From Hyphomicrobiales bacterium (GTDB taxonomy: Bacteria > Pseudomonadota > Alphaproteobacteria > Rhizobiales > Beijerinckiaceae): a stretch of 64,000 nucleotides of DNA. Under the pieces are notes generated by a model. The model searched no databases. It saw only the letters and a program-made list of their open reading frames with translations, and was not told the origin of the DNA. The stretch spans positions 62,001-126,000 of the forward strand of contig UCBZ01000033.1 of assembly GCA_900470775.1 (NCBI GenBank), in the 5' to 3' direction. The position numbers were made by a program, and so were the translations under genes. Below are positions 25,038 through 34,400 of this stretch, in pieces. Positions within the stretch are counted from its first letter, which is position 1, and each line of letters starts with the position of its first letter.

Positions 25038-26830
25038 GCCGCCTCTCCCGTCTCTGCAACCAGCGCCTGCAGGGCCGCGATCTCGTGGCGGCGGGCGAAG
25101 GCGACGAAGCTCTCGTCGGGCGCGGCGCGATGGGTCTGCCAGGTTCGCAGGATCGCCTCGACCAGCGCCGGTGCCTCCTCCGCCTTCACATCGGTGCGGA
25201 ACTCGCGGCCCATGCCGCCCTCGACGCCGAAGCCGCCGCCGACGAAGACATGGTAGCCCGGCACCGTGTCGCCCTCCTCGCTCACCGGTACCTTGGCGCC
25301 GATCAGGCCGAGATCGCCGATATAATGCTGGGCGCAGGAGTTGTGGCAGCCGGTCAGGTGGATGTTGACGGCCGTGTCCAGCGTGATGCGCGGCTCGCAA
25401 TGGGCGGCGATGGCCAGCGCATCCTCCTTGGTATGGGCGGCGGCGAATTTGCACCCGGTCGCGCCCGTGCAGGCGATCAGCCCGGCGCGCAGGATCGAAG
25501 TTTCGGCGGAGAGGCCGATGGCCTTCAGGTTCGCGACGACGTCCTCGACCTTGTCGTCCGGCACGCCGGAGATCAGCAGGTTCTGCCAGACGGTCAGGCG
25601 GATATCGCCATCGCCGCAGGATTGCGCGATCGAGGCGATGACGCGCATCTGCTGGACGGTGAGCTTGCCGACCGGAAGAGCCACACCGACCCAGTTGAGG
25701 CCCGGCTGGAGCTGAGGATGCACGCCGATATGGGCGAGGCGATCATAGACCGGACGGGGCGTGACGAAGGCCGTGTCGAGCCGGACCAAACTCCGGCCAA
25801 GCTTCTCCTCGACGGCGGCCAGAAATTTCTCGAAGCCCCAGCTATCGAGCACATATTTCAGCCGCGACTTCGCGCGGTCGGTGCGGTTTCCGTTTGCCGT
25901 GAAGACGCGCACGATCGCATCGGCGACAGCCACGGCGTCCGAAGGCGCGACGATGACGCCGGTGTCGCGGGCGAGGTCCTTGTGGCCGGTGATGCCGCCG
26001 AGCGCCAGGCGATACCAGATGCCGGGCTCGACCGGCTGGCCGTCGAAGCTCGCGCCTTCCATGACGTCGATCGCCTGGAAGCCGATGTCGTTGGTGTCCT
26101 CCAGCGTCGCGACCGAACCGGCGCCGTCGAAGGCGACGTTGAACTTGCGCGGCAGGCCGTAGAGCGAGCGGTCGTTGAGGATGTGGTGATGCCAGGCGCG
26201 GGCATGGGGGCGTGTGTCGAGCAGTTCATGGGGGTCGATGCCCGCCGTCGCCGAGCCCGTGACGTTGCGGATGTTGTCGGCACCGGAGCCCTTGGCGGTC
26301 AGGCCGAGATCGGCGAGGCCTTCCAGCAGCAGCGGTGCATTCTCGGCTGAGATCTCGCGCACCTGCAGATTCGCGCGGGTGGTGACATGGGCATAGGGGC
26401 CGCACAGCGTCTCGGCGAGATCAGCGACGCCCGCGAACTGCCAGGCCTTCAGGATGCCATTGGGGATGCGCAGCCGGCACATATAGCTGTTCTGCGCCGG
26501 GGCCACATAGAACAGGCCGTGATAGCGCCAGCGGAAATTGTCCTCGGGCTTGGGGTAGATGCCGGCATTGGCCTGGTCCTTGAAGCGGGCATAGGCATCG
26601 AAGGGATGCTCGGCCGCCTTCCACTTCTCCTGATCGACGAGCTTGCCGCCGGCCGCAACGGTTTTCGCCTGCGCTTCCAGATGCTCCCTGTCCGGGCCGG
26701 AGGGCGCCGCGCTGCCGCCGCCGCCCGTGCCGCCAAGCGGAGCCAGCCCACGCGCCGTGCGGGCCGACTGCATGCCGGACATGAAGCCTTCGAGATAGCG
26801 CTTCTGGTCGGGGGTGAAGTCTTCGCTCAT
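25034..26830 (-). CDS. nirA: Siroheme nitrite (sulfite) reductase, NirA type
   Basis: The 598-residue protein has two ferredoxin-like halves and the coupled 4Fe-4S/siroheme ligands C454, C460, C495 and C499 (CTGATGC and GCHNSC). This enzyme class reduces nitrite to ammonium (or sulfite to sulfide) with six electrons. Its position after nitrate uptake and nitrate reductase genes makes assimilatory nitrite reduction the likely job. The N-terminal ~90 residues include a low-complexity linker (GGTGGGGSAAPSG). Confidence 0.88.
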   Translation of the reverse strand: MSEDFTPDQKRYLEGFMSGMQSARTARGLAPLGGTGGGGSAAPSGPDREHLEAQAKTVAAGGKLVDQEKWKAAEHPFDAYARFKDQANAGIYPKPEDNFRWRYHGLFYVAPAQNSYMCRLRIPNGILKAWQFAGVADLAETLCGPYAHVTTRANLQVREISAENAPLLLEGLADLGLTAKGSGADNIRNVTGSATAGIDPHELLDTRPHARAWHHHILNDRSLYGLPRKFNVAFDGAGSVATLEDTNDIGFQAIDVMEGASFDGQPVEPGIWYRLALGGITGHKDLARDTGVIVAPSDAVAVADAIVRVFTANGNRTDRAKSRLKYVLDSWGFEKFLAAVEEKLGRSLVRLDTAFVTPRPVYDRLAHIGVHPQLQPGLNWVGVALPVGKLTVQQMRVIASIAQSCGDGDIRLTVWQNLLISGVPDDKVEDVVANLKAIGLSAETSILRAGLIACTGATGCKFAAAHTKEDALAIAAHCEPRITLDTAVNIHLTGCHNSCAQHYIGDLGLIGAKVPVSEEGDTVPGYHVFVGGGFGVEGGMGREFRTDVKAEEAPALVEAILRTWQTHRAAPDESFVAFARRHEIAALQALVAETGEAA

Positions 26831-26853
26831 CGTGGTCTTGTCTTCCCTGCGGA

Positions 26854-27279
26854 TCAGGAGGCCGCGGCGGGGCTGGCTTCGGCCGCCGCGATCATGGCGC
26901 CCGACAGGGTGGTGTAGGCCTGCGTCCAGCCATCCCTGACCTCGGGCGTGAATGCCTCGCCGAGGCCCTGTTCCAGCGTCCAGAGCAGAGCCGCGCCGAC
27001 GGGCACGTAGTGGGCGGCGGTGACGCCGTAACCGACATGCTTCCTGGCCAGCGCGTTCACGGCCGGCATCAGCGCCGGCAGATTGTCGAGGCCGTTCACC
27101 ACGACAGCCAGCGTCGTCATGAGCTTGCGGCCCTGCTCGGCCATGTCGGCCTTGAACAGGCCGCGGACCTCGGGCGCGATCTCGAAGAGGCGGCCATAGA
27201 ACAGGGTGGCCGCCGGCTCGGCGATAGGTGCGACCTTGGCGAAGCTGGAGCGCACCTGGGCGATCTGATCGGGCGTCAT
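26854..27279 (-). CDS. Single-domain globin
   Basis: The 141-residue globin fold (FYGRLFEIAPEVRGLFKADMAEQGRKLM) has the proximal histidine in ARKHVGYGV. It has no flavoprotein domain, so it is a free haemoglobin of the Vgb/Hmp-globin class. Lying within the nitrate operon (24 bp before nirA, 12 bp after nrtC) it probably handles nitric oxide formed as a by-product of nitrate or nitrite reduction, possibly using a separate reductase. Its job here is inferred from context. Confidence 0.88.
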   Translation of the reverse strand: MTPDQIAQVRSSFAKVAPIAEPAATLFYGRLFEIAPEVRGLFKADMAEQGRKLMTTLAVVVNGLDNLPALMPAVNALARKHVGYGVTAAHYVPVGAALLWTLEQGLGEAFTPEVRDGWTQAYTTLSGAMIAAAEASPAAAS

Positions 27280-27290
27280 GACACTTCCCC

Positions 27291-28082
27291 TCAGGCTGCT
27301 TCGACGAAGCGGTGGCGCTCGTAGAGGAACTTCAGCACCGCCTCGCGGGCGGCGATGTAGGTGCGGTCGGAGACCAGGTCGAGCCGCTTGCGGGGGCGGT
27401 CGAGCCGGACGTCGAGCACTTCGCCGATGCGGGCGGAGGGGCCATTTGTCATCATCACGATGCGATCCGAGAGCAGCACGGCCTCGTCGACGTCATGGGT
27501 GATCATGATCATCGTGTTCCCCAGCGCCGCGTGGATCTGCATGATCGAATCCTGCAGATGCGCGCGGGTCAGGGCATCGAGCGCGCCGAAAGGCTCGTCG
27601 AGCAGCAGGATCTTGGGCTCCATCGAGAGGCCGCGCGCGATGCCGACACGCTGCTTCATGCCGCCGGAGATCTCGGCCGGGCGCTTGTCCTTCGCGTGGC
27701 CCATCTGGACGAGGTCGAGATTGTGCATGATCCAGTCATGCCGCTCGGCCTTCGACTTCCGGCCGCCGAAGACCTTGTTCACAGCCAGCGCGACGTTGTC
27801 GTAGACGGTGAGCCAGGGCAGCAGCGAGTGGTTCTGGAAGACCACTGCGCGCTCCGGACCGGGGTCATTGACCTCACGGCCCTCGAGCAGCACGGCGCCG
27901 GCGCTGATCGGCGTCAACCCCGCGATGATGTTGAGCAGGGTCGACTTGCCGCAGCCGGAATGGCCGATCACCGAGACGTATTCGCCCTTCTCGATATCGA
28001 GGCTGACATCCTTGAGCACGTTGGTCGAGGCCGCGCCGCGCTGGAAGGTTTTGTCGATGTGGTCGATCTTGAGATAGCTCAT
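27291..28082 (-). CDS. nrtC: Nitrate ABC transporter ATP-binding protein
   Basis: The 263-residue ATPase has Walker A GHSGCGKST (40-48), signature ISGGMKQR, Walker B ILLLDEPFGALD and H-loop ITHDVDEA. It is the NrtD/SsuB/TauB class. It lacks the extra binding-protein-like domain of cyanobacterial NrtC, so a single ATPase appears to serve the importer. It sits between the permease and globin genes in the nitrate operon. Confidence 0.9.
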   Translation of the reverse strand: MSYLKIDHIDKTFQRGAASTNVLKDVSLDIEKGEYVSVIGHSGCGKSTLLNIIAGLTPISAGAVLLEGREVNDPGPERAVVFQNHSLLPWLTVYDNVALAVNKVFGGRKSKAERHDWIMHNLDLVQMGHAKDKRPAEISGGMKQRVGIARGLSMEPKILLLDEPFGALDALTRAHLQDSIMQIHAALGNTMIMITHDVDEAVLLSDRIVMMTNGPSARIGEVLDVRLDRPRKRLDLVSDRTYIAAREAVLKFLYERHRFVEAA

Positions 28083-28092
28083 CGCATCCTCC

Positions 28093-29046
28093 TCAGTTGG
28101 TCAGGGTGCCGCGGGTGACGATGGTGCCAATGAGCGCGACCAGGCGGTCGAGCACGAAGCCGACGACGCCGATGTAGACGAGCGCCACGATGATGTCGGA
28201 CAGGCGCGAGGAGTTCCAAGCGTCCCAGATGAAGAAGCCGATGCCGACGCCGCCGGTCAGCATTTCGGCCGCGACGATGGCGAGCCAGGACAGGCCGACG
28301 CCGATGCGCAGGCCGGTGAAGATGTAGGGCGCGGCCGAAGGCACCATGATCTTGAAGAAGAACTCGATCTGGTTGAGCCGCAGCACCTGCGCGACATTGC
28401 GATAGTCCTGCGGGATGTTGCGGATGCCGACTGCCGTGTTGATGATCACCGGCCAGATCGCGGTGATGAAGATCACGAAGATCGCCGAGGGCTGGCTGTC
28501 GCGGAACGCCGCCAGCGAGAGCGGCAGCCAGGCCAGCGGCGGCACCGTGCGCAGCACCTGAAACACCGGATCGAGGCCCCGCATCGCCCAGACCGACTGG
28601 CCGACGAGCGCGCCGAGCAGCACGCCGACGATCGCCGCCAGGCTGAAGCCGATGGCGACGCGCTGGAGCGAGACGAGGATGCGCCAGCCGAGCCCGATAT
28701 CCTGCGAGCCGTTCCAGAAGAACGGTTCGGTGATCAAATCCTTCGCCTCGGCCCAGATCTTGGTCGGCGTCGGCAGCGAGGATTGCGGTCCATGCGCGGC
28801 GAGCTGCCAGAACAGCAGAATCAGCGCGACCGTGATCATCGGCGGCACGATGTTGACGAGAAGCGAGGTCAGCCAGGGCGCGAGGCGCGCGGACAATGGC
28901 TTGCTCGCCGCTGCCGGAAGCGAGACGACGCCTGGATTGCCCCCCGGCAGCGCGACGACTTTCGCTCCCGCCGGCACTTCCTTCAAGACAGCCCGACCCA
29001 TGCCGGTTCTCCTCTGGTTGATGCGTTTGAATGCGTTGATGGTCAT
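28093..29046 (-). CDS. nrtB: Nitrate ABC transporter permease
   Basis: The 317-residue inner-membrane protein has an N-terminal cytosolic stretch of ~65 residues and about six helices. The LLGALVGQS region, the EAA-like loop (QVLRLNQIEFFFKIMVPSAAPYIFTGL) and the C-terminal FVLDRLVALIG are typical of NrtB/SsuC permeases. Its start overlaps the nasA stop (29043-29046). Confidence 0.9.
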   Translation of the reverse strand: MTINAFKRINQRRTGMGRAVLKEVPAGAKVVALPGGNPGVVSLPAAASKPLSARLAPWLTSLLVNIVPPMITVALILLFWQLAAHGPQSSLPTPTKIWAEAKDLITEPFFWNGSQDIGLGWRILVSLQRVAIGFSLAAIVGVLLGALVGQSVWAMRGLDPVFQVLRTVPPLAWLPLSLAAFRDSQPSAIFVIFITAIWPVIINTAVGIRNIPQDYRNVAQVLRLNQIEFFFKIMVPSAAPYIFTGLRIGVGLSWLAIVAAEMLTGGVGIGFFIWDAWNSSRLSDIIVALVYIGVVGFVLDRLVALIGTIVTRGTLTN

Positions 29047-31748
29047 GCCGCCACCGGGCTGCGTGACTGCGCGCCGATCCGGCGGATTTCAGGCAGACAT
29101 GAGCCGCAATTGGTTCCGGCCCTGAGCTGACTGCCGATGTCCTCGGGCGTCGCCGCGCCGCCCGCGAAAGCAGCGCGGATCGCGTTCAGCCCGACGCCGA
29201 AGCAGGCGCAGACGGTCGGACCCGGATCGGCGGCGCCATCGAGGCTGCGGCCGGCAAGCAAGGCGAGCCGGTTCTCCGGCATGGCACCGGCATCGGCGAA
29301 GGCGAGCTTGACCGTGTCCCAGAGCGGCGCGCGGCCGGCGGGGGCAACGAAAAGCGCAGCCACCAGCGCGCCGTCCCTGATCACGGCGCAGCGATAGACG
29401 CCGCCCTCGCTGTCGATCATCTCGGTCAGGCCGTCCTCGCCGAAGGCGGCGCGGACGCTTTCCATCAGTTCGGCCGAGGTCGCGTTGGTGGCGAAGAGAC
29501 GGCCCTCGCCGCCCTCGACCGCGAGCTTCGACCACCAGCTGCCCTCGGGCAGGGCAAAGCCGTCGCGCGACAGTACGAAGCCCTGCGAGGCGTAGGCCAC
29601 GGGCGCGATCGAAGACGGTGTCGCCTTCATCTCGGGCTGGCCGGAAAACGGGTCGCAGGCCGGCTGGACGGCCGCACCGATGCGGGCATGCGAAGCGGTC
29701 TCGCCCGACCAGTGGATCGGCGCGAAGAGCGAGCCCGGCTGAACGCCTGCGTCGAGCCCGACCTTGAGCACGACCGCGCCGAAGGCATTGGCGATGCGAG
29801 CGAAACCGCCCTCGATCAGGCCGAAGCGCACTGCATCGGCTGGGTGGACATGGACGCAGGGCTCGGAGACATGGGCACTGAGGCGCGGGCTGAGGCCCGT
29901 GCGCGTCATCGTGTGCCAATGATCGCGGACGCGGCCGGTGTTGAGCAGCAGCGGCAAGGCCTCGCTCGTCGCGGACGCAAGCGCCGGCACCGCCAGCGGC
30001 ACCATCCCGGCGCGGCCGTCGCCGGTGAAGAAGCCGCCCTGCGCGAAGAGGCGCTGCGTGCCGAGCGGCTGGCCGACTGGCACCGGCCATTGCACCGGCT
30101 TCAGCGCGTCATAGGCCCGCTTCGGCAGCGTCGCATGGGCGCCGATGTCGAAATCGCGCGTGCCGGCATTCTCGAAGGCCGAGAGCGCCGCATGCTCGGC
30201 ATAGATCTCGTCGGGGCCTGCGTAAGGGAAGGCCGCGCCGAAGCCGAGACGCTTCGCCACCTCGCAGATGATCCACCAATCCGGCCTGACCTCGCCGGGC
30301 AGGGCCAGGAAGGCGCGCTGGCGCGAGATCCGGCGCTCGGAATTGGTGACGGTGCCCTCCTTCTCGCCCCAGGCTGCGGCAGGCAGGATGATGTGCGGCT
30401 TGGCCGAGAGCGTGTCGTTGGAGAGCACGTTTTCTGAGACGACGAAGAGATCGAGCCCCGCCATCGCCGCGCGGACATGGTCGGCGCGGGGCAGCGAAAC
30501 GGCCGGATTGGTCGCCATCACCCAAAGCGCCTTGATACGCCCCTCGGCGACCGCATCCAGCATGGCGACGGCCTTGAGGCCCTCATGACGCGCCATGTTC
30601 GGCGCCTGCCAGAAGCGCCCGACACGGTCGATCTCAGCCGGCGAATAACCCATATGGGCGGCCAGCATGTTGGCGAGGCCGCCGACCTCGCGCCCGCCCA
30701 TGGCGTTGGGCTGGCCGGTCAGGGAGAACGGCCCGCCGCCGGGACGGCCGATGCGACCGGTGGCGAGATGGCAGTGCAGGATCGCGGCGACCTTGTCGGT
30801 GCCCTGCGCAGACTGGTTGACGCCCTGGCTCCAGGCCGTGACGACGGCCGGCGTCGCGCCCCATAATTCGTAAAAGCTGGTGATCGCGACAGGGGTCAGT
30901 CCCGTCCGCTCGGCCACGCTTGCGATCGTCGGGGCGAGCTGGCGGGCATTCGCGAGCGCGTCCTGGTAGCCGGAGACATGGCGGGCGAGATAGGTGCCGT
31001 CGGTCAGGCCATTGGCGGCTAGATGCACGAGCAGGCCCGCGAACAGCACCGAATCCGAGCCGGGCTTGATGACCAGCATCATGTCGGCATCTTCCGCCGT
31101 CGCGGTGATGCGCGGGTCGATGACGACGATGCGGGCGCCGCGCTCGGTGCGGTTCTGCTGCATGCGACGGAACAGGACCGGGTGGCACCAGGCCGTGTTG
31201 GAGCCAACGAGCACGATCAGGTCGGCGCAATCGAGATCCTCGTAATTGCCCGGCACGGTGTCGGAGCCGAGCACGCGCTTGTGGCCGGCGACCGTCGAGG
31301 ACATGCAGAGCCGCGAATTGGTGTCGACATGCGGCGAGCCGATGAAGCCCTTCATCAGCTTGTTGGCGACGTAATAGTCCTCGGTCAGAAGCTGACCCGA
31401 GAGGTAGAAGGCGACCGCCTCGGGGCCGTCGCGGGCGATGATGCGCGTCAGGCCCTCGGCCACGGCGTCGAGCGCGACGTCCCAGCTCACCCGGTCATAG
31501 CCGCCGGCATCGTTGCGCCGCAGCGGATGCAGCACGCGCGAGCCCAGCCCCAGCGTCTCGCCCAGCGCCGAGCCCTTGGAGCAGAGCCGGCCGAGATTGG
31601 CGGGGTGCGCCGGATCACCAACAACCGTCACGACGCCGTTCTCACCCGGAGTCACGAGGACGCCGCAGCCGACGCCGCAATAGGGGCAGGTCGTGCGGAT
31701 CGCGCCATCCGGCATGCCGGGGCCGGGGAGGTTCGCATCGCTGCGCAT
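29043..31748 (-). CDS. nasA: Assimilatory nitrate reductase, catalytic subunit
   Basis: The 901-residue molybdenum enzyme has an N-terminal 4Fe-4S site (C21-X2-C24-X3-C28-X27-C56, CPYCGVGC), the bis-MGD molybdopterin domains (e.g. RLCMSSTVAGHKR, QGVNQSAQGTDK, QPNAMGGREVGGL) and a C-terminal BFD-like 2Fe-2S domain (VCACFGVG with TNCGSCLPEI). It reduces nitrate to nitrite in the cytosol. The BFD domain is the likely electron entry from the NirB-like FAD protein encoded just upstream. Confidence 0.95.
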   Translation of the reverse strand: MRSDANLPGPGMPDGAIRTTCPYCGVGCGVLVTPGENGVVTVVGDPAHPANLGRLCSKGSALGETLGLGSRVLHPLRRNDAGGYDRVSWDVALDAVAEGLTRIIARDGPEAVAFYLSGQLLTEDYYVANKLMKGFIGSPHVDTNSRLCMSSTVAGHKRVLGSDTVPGNYEDLDCADLIVLVGSNTAWCHPVLFRRMQQNRTERGARIVVIDPRITATAEDADMMLVIKPGSDSVLFAGLLVHLAANGLTDGTYLARHVSGYQDALANARQLAPTIASVAERTGLTPVAITSFYELWGATPAVVTAWSQGVNQSAQGTDKVAAILHCHLATGRIGRPGGGPFSLTGQPNAMGGREVGGLANMLAAHMGYSPAEIDRVGRFWQAPNMARHEGLKAVAMLDAVAEGRIKALWVMATNPAVSLPRADHVRAAMAGLDLFVVSENVLSNDTLSAKPHIILPAAAWGEKEGTVTNSERRISRQRAFLALPGEVRPDWWIICEVAKRLGFGAAFPYAGPDEIYAEHAALSAFENAGTRDFDIGAHATLPKRAYDALKPVQWPVPVGQPLGTQRLFAQGGFFTGDGRAGMVPLAVPALASATSEALPLLLNTGRVRDHWHTMTRTGLSPRLSAHVSEPCVHVHPADAVRFGLIEGGFARIANAFGAVVLKVGLDAGVQPGSLFAPIHWSGETASHARIGAAVQPACDPFSGQPEMKATPSSIAPVAYASQGFVLSRDGFALPEGSWWSKLAVEGGEGRLFATNATSAELMESVRAAFGEDGLTEMIDSEGGVYRCAVIRDGALVAALFVAPAGRAPLWDTVKLAFADAGAMPENRLALLAGRSLDGAADPGPTVCACFGVGLNAIRAAFAGGAATPEDIGSQLRAGTNCGSCLPEIRRIGAQSRSPVAA

Positions 31749-31749
31749 C

Positions 31750-32964
31750 TCAGGCCGCCTCCCTGACGCAATAGGGTTCGCCGAAGGGCAGGTCGGCGCG
31801 GATGGCCGAGATGTCCTGCCCGGAGCGGATCAGGCCGAGATAGAATAGAGCGCCTTGGGTATCGCCGACGAGGACGCAGCCGGCGAGCCTGCCTTCGCGC
31901 AACACGAATTTGCGGTAGATTCCACTGAGGCGGTCGCGCAGCACGAGCGTCTGCGCCCCATCGCCCGCCTCGAATTCGCCGGCCGAGAACACGCCGACGC
32001 CGCTGACCTTGAGATTGGTCGCGAGCAGCGAGCCTTCATAGGCGGCAGACTTGCCTGCCAGCCGCGTCGCCAGCACGCGCGCCTGCTCATAGGCCGGCTC
32101 GACCAGCCCGTAGACGCTGCCGCGATGCTCGGCGCATTCGCCGATGGCGAAGATGCTGTCGTCGTCGCTGGCCATGCCGTCATCGACGCCGATGCCGCGG
32201 TTGACGCCGACCCCCGCCGCCCTGGCGAGGTCGACATTGGGGCGCACGCCGATGGCGATGACGACGAGATCGGCCGGGATCACCTCCCCGTCCGAGAGCT
32301 CGACGCCTTCGACGCGGTCCGTGCCGACGAAGCCCTTGGTGGCAGCGCCAAGACGAACGCTGATGCCGCGCGCGGTGATGGCCGAGGCCAGCAAGGCGGC
32401 GCCCTCGGCATCGAGCTGCCGTTCCATCAACCGGTCGACGAGATGCAGCAGCGTCACCTGGCCGCCGGCCTTGGAGAGGCCATAGGCGGCTTCGAGCCCG
32501 AGCAGGCCGCCGCCGATGACGACGATCTTCGCTCCGCGGCCGGCATAGGCCCGCATCATCCCGACATCGGCGGTATCGCGGAAGGTCGCGACGCCCGGCA
32601 GGTCGCCGCCCGGAAAGGGCGGCTTCAGCGGCTTGGAGCCTGTCGCCAGGACGAGCTTGCCATAGGGCAGGCTCAGGCCGCCTTCGAGCGTCACGCTCTT
32701 TGCTGCCCGGTCGATGCCGGAGACAGCGCGGCCATAGAGTGTCGAAACGCCGCGCGCCTTCCACCAGGCGGCTGGCTTCAGCTCGATGTCGGGCTCGGTG
32801 ATCTCGCCCGCCAGCAGGGGCGAGAGCAGCACCCGGTTATAGGCCAGGCGGCTTTCCGCCCCGATCACCGCGATGGAATAGCGGCCGAGCGCGCGCTGGC
32901 TGAGTTCGTCAACCAGCCGCGTCGCGGCCATGCCCTTCCCGACGATGATCAGGGGCTCGGCCAT
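31750..32964 (-). CDS. NAD(P)H/FAD subunit for nitrate reductase (NasB / NirB N-terminal-like)
   Basis: The 404-residue flavoprotein matches the first part of NirB: LIIVGKGMAATRLVDEL, LAYNRVLLSPLLAGE, the NAD site VIGGGLLGLEAAYGL and GECAEHRGSVYGLVEPAY. It lacks the siroheme and BFD domains of full NirB. Placed between nrtA and nasA (4 and 1 bp gaps) it most likely passes NADH electrons to the BFD domain of NasA. Supplying NirA is less likely, because NirA has its own reductase at the end of the operon. Confidence 0.85.
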   Translation of the reverse strand: MAEPLIIVGKGMAATRLVDELSQRALGRYSIAVIGAESRLAYNRVLLSPLLAGEITEPDIELKPAAWWKARGVSTLYGRAVSGIDRAAKSVTLEGGLSLPYGKLVLATGSKPLKPPFPGGDLPGVATFRDTADVGMMRAYAGRGAKIVVIGGGLLGLEAAYGLSKAGGQVTLLHLVDRLMERQLDAEGAALLASAITARGISVRLGAATKGFVGTDRVEGVELSDGEVIPADLVVIAIGVRPNVDLARAAGVGVNRGIGVDDGMASDDDSIFAIGECAEHRGSVYGLVEPAYEQARVLATRLAGKSAAYEGSLLATNLKVSGVGVFSAGEFEAGDGAQTLVLRDRLSGIYRKFVLREGRLAGCVLVGDTQGALFYLGLIRSGQDISAIRADLPFGEPYCVREAA

Positions 32965-32968
32965 TGGA

Positions 32969-34303
32969 TCAGGCGATCCGCTTGATCTTGAGGGCCTTGA
33001 GGTAGTCCATCGGCGCCGCCGGATCGAACTTCACGCCGTCGAAGAAGGTCTCGACGCCGCGCGAGTCGGCCGTTGGAGCGCCGGCCACGCCCAGCGTCTT
33101 GGCGGCTTCCCGCCAGAGATCGGCGCGGTTGGTCTTGTCGACGAGAGCCTTGATGTCGATCGTCGGCTCGAACTTGCCCCAGCGGATGTTCTCGGTGACG
33201 AACCAGGTGTCGAGGCTCTTCCAGGGATAGGAGGACGAGCCGCCCTCGCCCCAGAACTTCATCTGGAGATTGGTGCCCTTCACCTCGCGGCCATTGCCGT
33301 AGTTGATGTCGCCCAGCAGGCGCTTGTTGATGTCGGTGACTGGAACGTTGAACCACTGGCGCTTGCCGACGATCTCGGCGAGTTCCTGACGGTTCTCACG
33401 CTTGTCGGCCCAGATCTGGGCTTCCATGACGGCCATCAGGATAGCCTGCGTCGCCTTGGGATTGGCGTCGACGAAATCGGCGCGCATGCCGAGGATCTTC
33501 TCGGGGTGGCGCGACCAGAGCTCGCCGGTGGTCAGCGCGGTGTAGCCTATGTTCTGGTTGACGAGCTGCTCATTCCAGGGCTCGCCGACGCAGAAGCAGT
33601 CCATGGTGCCGACCTTCATATTCGCCACCATCTGCGGCGGCGGCACGGTGATGACCTTGATGTCGGTGTCGGGGTCGATGCCGCCGGCGGCGAGCCAGTA
33701 GCGAATCCAGAGATCATGGGTGCCGCCCGGGAAGGTCATCGCGGCGGTGAGTTCCTTGCCGGCGGCCTTCTTGCGCTCAAAAGCCTGCTTCAGCGGCGAG
33801 GAATCCTTCTGGACGTTGAGGTCCTTGTATTCGTTGGAGACCGAGATCGCCTGGCCGTCCTCGTTCAGGTTGAGCAGCGTGTACATCGGCAGCGGCTGGC
33901 CGTTCTGCATCACCTTGCCGGTCGCGTAGAGATGCGTCTTCGGGCGCAGGATGTGGCCGCCATCGATGCCATTGGCCTTGAAGCCAAGCGCCATGTTGTC
34001 ACGCGTGGCGCCCCAGGAGGCCTGCTTGGCAATGTCCATGTCGGGCAGGCCGTATTTGGCGTAGAGGCCCTTTTCCTTGGCGATGATCAGAGGGGCGGCA
34101 TCGGTCAGGGCGATGTAGCCGAGCCGTGTGCCCTTGACCTCGGGGCCGGCGGCCTGTGCGAAGGCGCCCGACGGCAGCGCGAGTTTGGCAGCGCTCAGCA
34201 GGGCGGCGGCGCCCGAGAGCTTGAGCAACTGGCGACGGCCAGCGTCGATGGCCCTGTCGTCGATGGCAATGGCTTTAGGCTTGGTGCCGACTGTCTTGGT
34301 CAT
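32969..34303 (-). CDS. nrtA: Nitrate ABC transporter periplasmic binding protein
   Basis: The 444-residue NrtA/CmpA-class protein has a Tat-like signal (GRRQLLKLSGAAALLSA, cut near AFAQ). Family hallmarks are RLGYIALTDAAPLIIAKEKGLY, ASWGATRDNMALG, VPPPQMVANMK and CVGEPWNEQLV. It captures nitrate (perhaps nitrite) for NrtBC. I chose the ATG at 34303, preceded by GAGAGG. It is the first gene of the eight-gene operon and carries a 146-nt leader with antitermination features. Confidence 0.93.
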   Translation of the reverse strand: MTKTVGTKPKAIAIDDRAIDAGRRQLLKLSGAAALLSAAKLALPSGAFAQAAGPEVKGTRLGYIALTDAAPLIIAKEKGLYAKYGLPDMDIAKQASWGATRDNMALGFKANGIDGGHILRPKTHLYATGKVMQNGQPLPMYTLLNLNEDGQAISVSNEYKDLNVQKDSSPLKQAFERKKAAGKELTAAMTFPGGTHDLWIRYWLAAGGIDPDTDIKVITVPPPQMVANMKVGTMDCFCVGEPWNEQLVNQNIGYTALTTGELWSRHPEKILGMRADFVDANPKATQAILMAVMEAQIWADKRENRQELAEIVGKRQWFNVPVTDINKRLLGDINYGNGREVKGTNLQMKFWGEGGSSSYPWKSLDTWFVTENIRWGKFEPTIDIKALVDKTNRADLWREAAKTLGVAGAPTADSRGVETFFDGVKFDPAAPMDYLKALKIKRIA

Positions 34304-34351
34304 CGATTGCCTCTCGCTGTGGAAGTGAATGCCCGCCAACCGCCGAACACG

Positions 34352-34400
34352 AAAAACGCCGCGCGAAATGCGCCTGAAGGCACGTTTCGACAGCGGCGTT
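34352..34400 (-). terminator. Intrinsic terminator in the nrtA leader
   Basis: On the minus strand AACGCCGC (34393-34400) pairs with GCGGCGTT (34355-34362), with inner pairs CGAAA/TTTCG and GTGCC/GGCGC around a TTCA loop. TTTTT follows at 34352-34356. It lies 50 bases before the nrtA ATG and would stop operon transcription unless relieved. Its 5' arm is shared with the adjacent hexaloop hairpin, so the two cannot form together. Confidence 0.85.
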
